The notes beneath the pieces are model-generated. The model saw nothing but the letters and a program-made list of their open reading frames with translations. It was not told where the DNA came from and made no database searches. Both the position numbers and the translations under genes were made by a program. This document shows positions 24,000 to 29,185 of a stretch of 29,185 bases of DNA, in pieces. The stretch covers positions 1 through 29,185 of the forward strand of contig CAWULT010000055.1 in assembly GCA_963923455.1 (NCBI GenBank), read 5' to 3'. Each line of letters begins with the position of its first letter. The stretch's first letter is position 1. The DNA is from CAWULT01 sp963923455 (GTDB lineage: Bacteria; Acidobacteriota; Vicinamibacteria; Vicinamibacterales; UBA2999).

Positions 24000-25427
24000 C
24001 TACACGTGGATCGCGGCGCCGTGGGCGGCGTGCGCCGCTTCCGCCACGGCTTCGGAGAAGGTCGGGTGCGCGTGAATCGTCCTGATCAACTCCTCCACCG
24101 TCGACTCCAGCCGCAGGGCGAGCACCGCCTCGGCCACCAGCTCCGTCGACCGCGGGCCGATCATGTGCACGCCGAGCACCTCGTCGTACTTGCGGTCCGC
24201 GACGATCTTGACGAAGCCCTCGGTCTCGCCGGCCATCTTGGCGCGTCCCAGCACGCCGAACGGGAACGAGCCGATGCGCACGTCGTATCCCCGCCTCTTC
24301 GCCTCGGCCTCGGTCAGACCGACGCTGCCCACTTCCGGGTCACAGTAGGTGCAGCCCGGCACGTGGTCGTAGTTGATCGGCCGCACCTCGAGGCCGGCCA
24401 GGCGCTCGGCCAGCAGAACGCCCTCGGCCGACGACACGTGCGCCAGCTGCGGGTGCGCGCGCCCGGTGCCGAACGTGATGACGTCGCCGATCGCCGACAC
24501 GTGCGGGACCGACGTCCGGTACATCTCGTCCACCTTGACGTATCCACGCTCCATCTCGATGCCGAGTTCCTCGGCGCCCAGCCCGGTCGTGACCGGGCCG
24601 CGACCCGTCGCCACGAGCAGCAGCTCGGCGGCGATCGTCTGCGTCTTGCCATCGGGCGTCTGCGCCTCGATCTCCACGCCGGTCGCGCCGGCAACGGCTT
24701 TGGTGACCCTGGTGCCGGTCAGCACCTTGATGCCCTGCTTCTTGAAGCTCTTCTCGAGCTCGGCCGAGACCGCCTCGTCCTCCACCGGCACGATGCGCGG
24801 CAGCAGCTCGATGATGGTGACGTCGGCGCCGAACCGGCGGTAGATCGACGCGAACTCCACTCCCACCGCGCCGCTGCCCATGATGACGAGCGACTTCGGC
24901 ACGTCCTTCAGGTGGATCGCCTCGTCGCTGGTGATGATACGGGCGTGGTCGATCTCGATGCCAGGCACGCTGCGCGGGGCGGACCCGGTGGCGACGATGA
25001 TCTCCCTCGCCTCGAGCGTCTGCCTGTCGCCCTCGAACACCTCCACCTTGCCGCCGCCCGCGAGGCGCGCCGTTCCCTTGATCCAGGCGATCTTGTTCTT
25101 CTTGAACAGGAACTCGATGCCCTTCGTCAGGCCGGACACCACCTTGTCCTTGCGCGCGTGCACCTGGGTCATGTCGATCGAGGGCGCACCGGGGTCGGCA
25201 CCGGGGAAGACCACGCCCCACTCCTTCGAGTGCTGCACGACCTTCAGCGCGTGGGCGTGCTCGAGCAACGCCTTCGTGGGGATGCAGCCCCAGATGAGAC
25301 AGGTGCCGCCGAGCGCCTTCTGCTTCTCGACGACGGCCACAGTCTTCCCCAGCTGGGCGGCCCGGATGGCGGCCACGTAGCCGCCGGTGCCGGCGCCCAC
25401 CACTACGACGTCATATGCGTTCGACAA
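24000..25427 (-). CDS. lpdA: Dihydrolipoamide dehydrogenase (E3)
   Basis: The 475-residue flavoenzyme reoxidises the dihydrolipoyl arm of E2 with FAD and NAD. It shows the FAD motif GAGTGGYVAA, the redox disulfide GGTCLIWGC (C43, C48), the NAD-binding stretch IMGSGAVGVEFASIY, and the C-terminal His-Glu pair in HAHPTFSEAV. TTG at 25427 is the start: it is preceded by AGGAG at 8 nt and directly begins SNAYDVVVVGAG. It heads the minus-strand operon and is divergent from the sigma-54 activator, with a 271-bp gap between. Confidence 0.94.
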   Translation of the reverse strand: MSNAYDVVVVGAGTGGYVAAIRAAQLGKTVAVVEKQKALGGTCLIWGCIPTKALLEHAHALKVVQHSKEWGVVFPGADPGAPSIDMTQVHARKDKVVSGLTKGIEFLFKKNKIAWIKGTARLAGGGKVEVFEGDRQTLEAREIIVATGSAPRSVPGIEIDHARIITSDEAIHLKDVPKSLVIMGSGAVGVEFASIYRRFGADVTIIELLPRIVPVEDEAVSAELEKSFKKQGIKVLTGTRVTKAVAGATGVEIEAQTPDGKTQTIAAELLLVATGRGPVTTGLGAEELGIEMERGYVKVDEMYRTSVPHVSAIGDVITFGTGRAHPQLAHVSSAEGVLLAERLAGLEVRPINYDHVPGCTYCDPEVGSVGLTEAEAKRRGYDVRIGSFPFGVLGRAKMAGETEGFVKIVADRKYDEVLGVHMIGPRSTELVAEAVLALRLESTVEELIRTIHAHPTFSEAVAEAAHAAHGAAIHV

Positions 25428-25682
25428 GACGAAATCTCCTCGGGATACGCTGGCGCGTCAGGGACGTGAGGGCGCCAACGACCGCAGGCGGCCCACCGGC
25501 GCGCCGGCCGGGACGACGGCCCCGGGCCAAGCCCGGCAGGCGAAAGCGCCGTGCGGGCGAAGGGCGCCGAAGTGATATTTCAACGCCCAGAAGCCGTCAC
25601 GAGCCACAGGAAGGTCATCGGGGCGCTCTGGGGTCCGGACGGTACCTTAGCGAACGCAATTCGAGGGTGTCAAGGAGCGCGA

Positions 25683-25688
25683 TATACT
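25683..25688 (+). promoter_or_regulatory. Candidate -10 element (TATACT) for the sigma-54 activator
   Basis: TATACT ends 10 nt before ATG 25699, and TTCGAG at 25660-25665 is a weak -35 at the ideal 17-bp spacing. No Shine-Dalgarno is present. The activator itself thus looks transcribed from a housekeeping-type promoter. Confidence 0.4.
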
Positions 25689-25698
25689 CGCAAACCCC

Positions 25699-27087
<1,389 letters not shown>

Positions 27088-27125
27088 CGCCGCTCGCCAG
27101 AATCGCGGAAATTCCTTAGCCGAAT

Positions 27126-27142
27126 CCGGCAGCACGTTTGCA
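27126..27142 (+). promoter_or_regulatory. Candidate sigma-54 promoter (-24 GG / -12 GC)
   Basis: The site reads CCGGCAGCACGTTTGCA. The invariant GG (27128-27129) and GC (27140-27141) are separated by exactly 10 nt. GGCA and TTTGCA match the consensus halves TGGCA and TTGCA. Transcription would begin near 27153, about 345 nt before the maturase ATG. It lies 39 bp after the activator's stop, which supports control of the downstream genes by that activator. Confidence 0.6.
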
Positions 27143-27229
27143 AATCGGTATAGCGCACACGCCACTTCGGCCGACGCGTTAGCGGAAGCGCGCAAAACAA
27201 CGGGTTCGCGGGACCGACTCGCCAAGTTC

Positions 27230-27246
27230 TTGGCCCATCGGGCCAA
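27230..27246. promoter_or_regulatory. Inverted repeat, possible operator
   Basis: TTGGCCC and GGGCCAA form perfect 7-bp arms around ATC. It lies about 80 bp downstream of the putative sigma-54 start site, so it could be a regulator site or a hairpin in the leader RNA. No T-run follows, so it is not a standard terminator. Confidence 0.35.
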
Positions 27247-27282
27247 TCCGTTATCTGTGTCTCTCCAGAACGGCTGAGCCAC

Positions 27283-27300
27283 GGATCGTCCGAACGATCC
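27283..27300. repeat. Inverted repeat with perfect 7-bp arms
   Basis: GGATCGT at 27283-27289 and ACGATCC at 27294-27300 flank CCGA. It is a dyad in the leader of the maturase transcript and a plausible binding site or RNA hairpin. Function is unknown. Confidence 0.35.
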
Positions 27301-27498
27301 GAACGGGGATCGCCGTCCCTACTCCCGTCAACGCCGATGCACCGGGCAATGCGTTGCCTCCACGTGCGGCGGCGGCGGCGGCCGCACGCGCGTCAGGAAC
27401 CAGGGCTTTCCCCAACGAATTCCGTGAAACGGCTGAGCGGGTGAAAGGACGCGGCCCGCCGGCACATCGGTTGCTCAATCGGGGGGCGGAGCCTCCTG

Positions 27499-28701
27499 AT
27501 GCGGCAATCGATGTTCAACGTTCGCGTGCCCCTTCCGGATCGTGACGAGGTGTTCCTGATGAACACCCTCTCGGATGCGCAGCTGCTCGTCACCAGGGAC
27601 GTCAGCGACCTGCTCACACGGGTCGACAGCGGCGACCTCGCGTTCACGCCGGACGAGCGCGAGTCGATCGCGACGCTGGCGGACAACGGCTTCGTCGTGA
27701 CCGACCGCGCCCAGGAGCGCGCGGCACTGCAGGAGTTCTTCGGCTCGCTGCGCGAGGACACCGAGCAGATGCGGCTGACCGTCCTGACGACGCTGCAGTG
27801 CAACTTCGCCTGCGACTACTGCATGCAGGGCGATCACGGCGACCACAACAAGTTCGCGCACAAGATGTCGACCGACACGGCGCACCGCATCGTGTCGTGG
27901 GTCCGGGAGCGGCTCGAGGCCGTCGGCCCGAGGAAGTTCGTGCTGACCTTCTTCGGCGGCGAGCCGTTGCTGAACGTCCCCGTGATCCGGATCATCTCGG
28001 AGGGCTGCCACGCGCTGTGTGCCGAGCGCGGCATCCCGCAGCACATCAGCCTGATCACGAACGGGCTGCTGCTGACGCCTGAGCTCGTGGACTCCCTGCT
28101 GCCAGTCGGACTGCGCGGCGTCAAGATCACGCTCGACGGCGACCGCGACACCCACAACCGGATGCGTCCCCTGCGGGGCCGGCAGGGCACGTTCGACAGG
28201 ATCATCGAGAACGTCCGCCAGGTGGCGCACAAGGTCGCCATCACGATCGGCGGCAACTTCGACGAGACGTCGGTCGACAGCTACCCGGCGCTCCTCGACT
28301 TCCTGCGCGAGCAGGACTTCGCCGGCCGCATCGCGAAGATCAACTTTAAGCCGATCATCAAGTTCACCGCGGTGCAGCCCAAGGGGCTGATTCCGCTGAC
28401 CGCCGTGGGCGCCAACGGCAAGCCGCTCGGCGGGGCGTGCATGACGGGCGCAGGCGCCGGGTCGGGAAGCGGCATGTGTCGTTCCTCCTCGACGAGACCC
28501 GACGCCGCGGGTTCCCGACCATCGACGGCGTGCACATGGGCCCCTGCGAAATCCATCGCCGGCACGCCCACACCATCGGCATCGACGGGGCACTCTACGC
28601 CTGCCCCGGCTTCGGCAGCGAGCCCACCGAGGCCGTCGGCCACATCGATCCCGGGCACGCGCCGGCCTCGCCCTCGGCGGCGGCGCGCTACGAGCGCCTG
28701 A
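27499..28701 (+). CDS. Radical SAM peptide maturase, N-terminal part (frame breaks near 28450)
   Basis: The first about 320 residues of this frame are real. An N-terminal segment (residues 1-90) resembles the small winged-helix precursor-recognition (RRE/PqqD-like) regions of peptide maturases. The radical SAM core follows with CNFACDYC (C101, C105, C108) binding the 4Fe-4S cluster, FFGGEPLL and ITLDGDRDTHNRMRP. ATG 27499 has GGAG 8 nt upstream; ATG 27511 is an alternative. After GGACMTGAG the frame becomes Ser/Pro/Arg nonsense to 28701, while the SPASM region continues in another frame (28437-28874). A 28-codon peptide gene follows 40 bp after the end of that region. Confidence 0.85.
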   Translation: MRQSMFNVRVPLPDRDEVFLMNTLSDAQLLVTRDVSDLLTRVDSGDLAFTPDERESIATLADNGFVVTDRAQERAALQEFFGSLREDTEQMRLTVLTTLQCNFACDYCMQGDHGDHNKFAHKMSTDTAHRIVSWVRERLEAVGPRKFVLTFFGGEPLLNVPVIRIISEGCHALCAERGIPQHISLITNGLLLTPELVDSLLPVGLRGVKITLDGDRDTHNRMRPLRGRQGTFDRIIENVRQVAHKVAITIGGNFDETSVDSYPALLDFLREQDFAGRIAKINFKPIIKFTAVQPKGLIPLTAVGANGKPLGGACMTGAGAGSGSGMCRSSSTRPDAAGSRPSTACTWAPAKSIAGTPTPSASTGHSTPAPASAASPPRPSATSIPGTRRPRPRRRRATSA

Positions 28702-28874
28702 GCCCGCTCAAGGACGAGTGCGGCGACTGCTCGTTCATTCCGGTCTGTGGCGGCGGATGCTCCGTCGCCTCGAACGCCGAGCTCGGCGACCTGCACGCCT
28801 CGTCCTGTCACAAGGCCGTGTTCGAGCAGGCCGTCATCGGTCTGGCGCAGCGTACCGCTGCGTCGGTCTCGTGA
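28437..28874 (+). CDS. C-terminal SPASM part of the maturase in a shifted frame
   Basis: From about 28475 this frame reads SFLLDETRRRGFPTIDGVHMGPCEIHRRHAH and onward with the SPASM cysteine pattern: C in GPCEIH, C in ALYACPGF, CGDCSFIPVCGGGC and a final SCHK. These ligate auxiliary Fe-S clusters used in peptide modification. The first about 12 residues of the frame (HDGRRRRVGK) are the shifted region. Joined to the frame ending near 28460 it restores one maturase of about 455 residues, possibly lacking a few residues at the junction. It probably cannot start on its own. Confidence 0.8.
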   Translation: MHDGRRRRVGKRHVSFLLDETRRRGFPTIDGVHMGPCEIHRRHAHTIGIDGALYACPGFGSEPTEAVGHIDPGHAPASPSAAARYERLSPLKDECGDCSFIPVCGGGCSVASNAELGDLHASSCHKAVFEQAVIGLAQRTAASVS

Positions 28875-28914
28875 ACCACCACGGCCCGCACCAAACGGAT
28901 TGGAGTAGACTCAC

Positions 28915-29001
28915 ATGAAGATCACGGTCATCAAGAAGGCGGTTCCGCAGCGCAAGCCCCAGAACTTCTGCCCTTGGTACATCGAGGACAACAGCTTCTA
29001 G
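28915..29001 (+). CDS. 28-residue putative RiPP precursor peptide
   Basis: A short ORF starts at ATG 28915 with GGAG 9 nt upstream and ends TAG at 28999-29001. The N-terminal part (starting MKITVIKK) is basic, with K2, K7, K8, R13 and K14, and strand-like, suited to docking on an RRE. Residues 17-28, NFCPWYIEDNSF, contain no basic residue, one Cys (C19), one Trp (W21), one Tyr (Y22) and two Phe. This split fits a leader and modified core. It lies 40 bp after the maturase and directly before an intrinsic terminator. Crosslinks at C19, W21 or Y22 are possible chemistry, but the product is unknown. I cannot place it in a named precursor family. Confidence 0.75.
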   Translation: MKITVIKKAVPQRKPQNFCPWYIEDNSF

Positions 29002-29048
29002 TCGTCAGTTCTCGATCCAGTCGCGGGGCGGATCCCCCCCGAGTCCTG

Positions 29049-29095
29049 GAGCGCCGGCCGCGCGGACGCGCGCGGCTGGGCGCTCTCTCTTTCTG
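29049..29095 (+). terminator. Rho-independent terminator after the precursor gene
   Basis: GAGCGCC at 29049-29055 pairs with GGCGCTC at 29079-29085, and GGCCGCGCG at 29056-29064 pairs with CGCGCGGCT-type sequence at 29069-29077, with a single bulged G and a GACG loop. The stem is about 16 bp and is followed by a pyrimidine/T-rich tail (TCTCTTTCT). It would end the maturase-precursor transcript. Confidence 0.8.
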
Positions 29096-29173
29096 CCTCG
29101 CCGCCGCAGTCACGTAGCTCGCCTGCCGGACGGCGAAGACGCCCGGCCCGCCCACCCAGGTGCTCCGGATCGC

Positions 29174-29185
29174 CTGTCTCTTATA
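29174..29185. other. Residual Tn5/Nextera mosaic-end adapter at contig end
   Basis: The last 12 bases, CTGTCTCTTATA, equal the first 12 bases of the reverse-complemented 19-bp Tn5 mosaic end used in Nextera libraries. They are almost certainly sequencing adapter and not genomic. Real sequence probably stops near 29173. Confidence 0.85.

Larger units (their letters stand above)
27088..27498 (+). other. 411-bp regulatory gap between activator and radical SAM gene
   Basis: I see no convincing protein gene here. It holds a sigma-54 promoter candidate (27126-27142), two inverted repeats (27230-27246 and 27283-27300) and a GCG-rich run near 27366-27382. A 35-codon Arg-rich frame starts at ATG 27337 and ends at 27444; it lacks a ribosome binding site and looks random. 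The part up to about 27270 appears lower in GC than the flanking genes, consistent with regulatory DNA. Confidence 0.6.

Noticed and set aside
27283..27300. Inverted repeat as a terminator of the activator gene
   Set aside because: It has a 7-bp stem and no T-run, and lies almost 200 bp past the activator stop and beyond the sigma-54 promoter candidate.
27366..27382. GCG-rich simple repeat as a functional element
   Set aside because: Short runs of GCG are expected at this GC content, and nothing flanks it.
27337..27444. 35-codon ORF as a second precursor peptide
   Set aside because: It is Arg-rich from a CGG repeat, has no ribosome binding site and does not resemble the 28-residue peptide.

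Overview
The window is a high-GC bacterial contig with dense gene packing: many neighbours share ATGA or GTGA stop/start overlaps. Gene content (Tad pilus motor, tripartite tricarboxylate transporter, PKD lipoprotein, M28 peptidase, sigma-54 activator, radical SAM/SPASM maturase) and base composition suggest a soil-type Acidobacteriota, perhaps Vicinamibacteria. That placement is inference only, because no rRNA or marker gene is present. The last 12 bases match the Tn5/Nextera mosaic end, so the right edge is an untrimmed contig end. No tRNA, rRNA, CRISPR array, insertion sequence or integrase was seen.

Layout. 1-3800 (+): the distal part of a Tad/Flp pilus operon (cpaF, tadB, tadC, a TPR lipoprotein). 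3827-4987 (-): a lipoprotein with three PKD domains. 5205-13392: a tricarboxylate uptake and oxidation locus. It has a TctC-TctB fusion whose 5' end is broken, then TctA, then TcuA and TcuB. A three-gene minus-strand cassette (epimerase, secreted unknown protein, metallo-beta-lactamase-fold protein) sits between tctB and tctA. 13666-15949: small signalling or housekeeping genes (FHA-only protein, glyoxalase-II-like hydrolase, divergent receiver, pseudokinase). 15946-17825: a small helical protein, an SDR, and a divergent malate-dehydrogenase-like gene that appears to have lost its catalytic residues. 17847-22003 (+): M28 peptidase and two tandem CNNM/CBS membrane proteins. 25427-22000 (-): lpdA, an acyltransferase E2 and lipB, a 2-oxoacid dehydrogenase/lipoylation operon without E1.

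25699-29095 (+): the most interesting block. An NtrC-type sigma-54 activator whose phospho-acceptor Asp is replaced by Glu is followed by a 411-bp gap holding a well-spaced -24/-12 sigma-54 promoter candidate and two inverted repeats. Next come a radical SAM/SPASM peptide maturase, a 28-codon peptide gene that looks like its RiPP precursor, and a strong intrinsic terminator. The maturase frame is broken near 28450-28475. Together this looks like a compact, sigma-54-controlled RiPP system of a type I cannot name.

Recurrent themes are degenerate versions of signalling and metabolic proteins (pseudokinase, D-to-E receiver, MDH-like pseudoenzyme) and TATAAT-like hexamers only 6-10 nt before start codons that lack a Shine-Dalgarno, which suggests near-leaderless transcripts.
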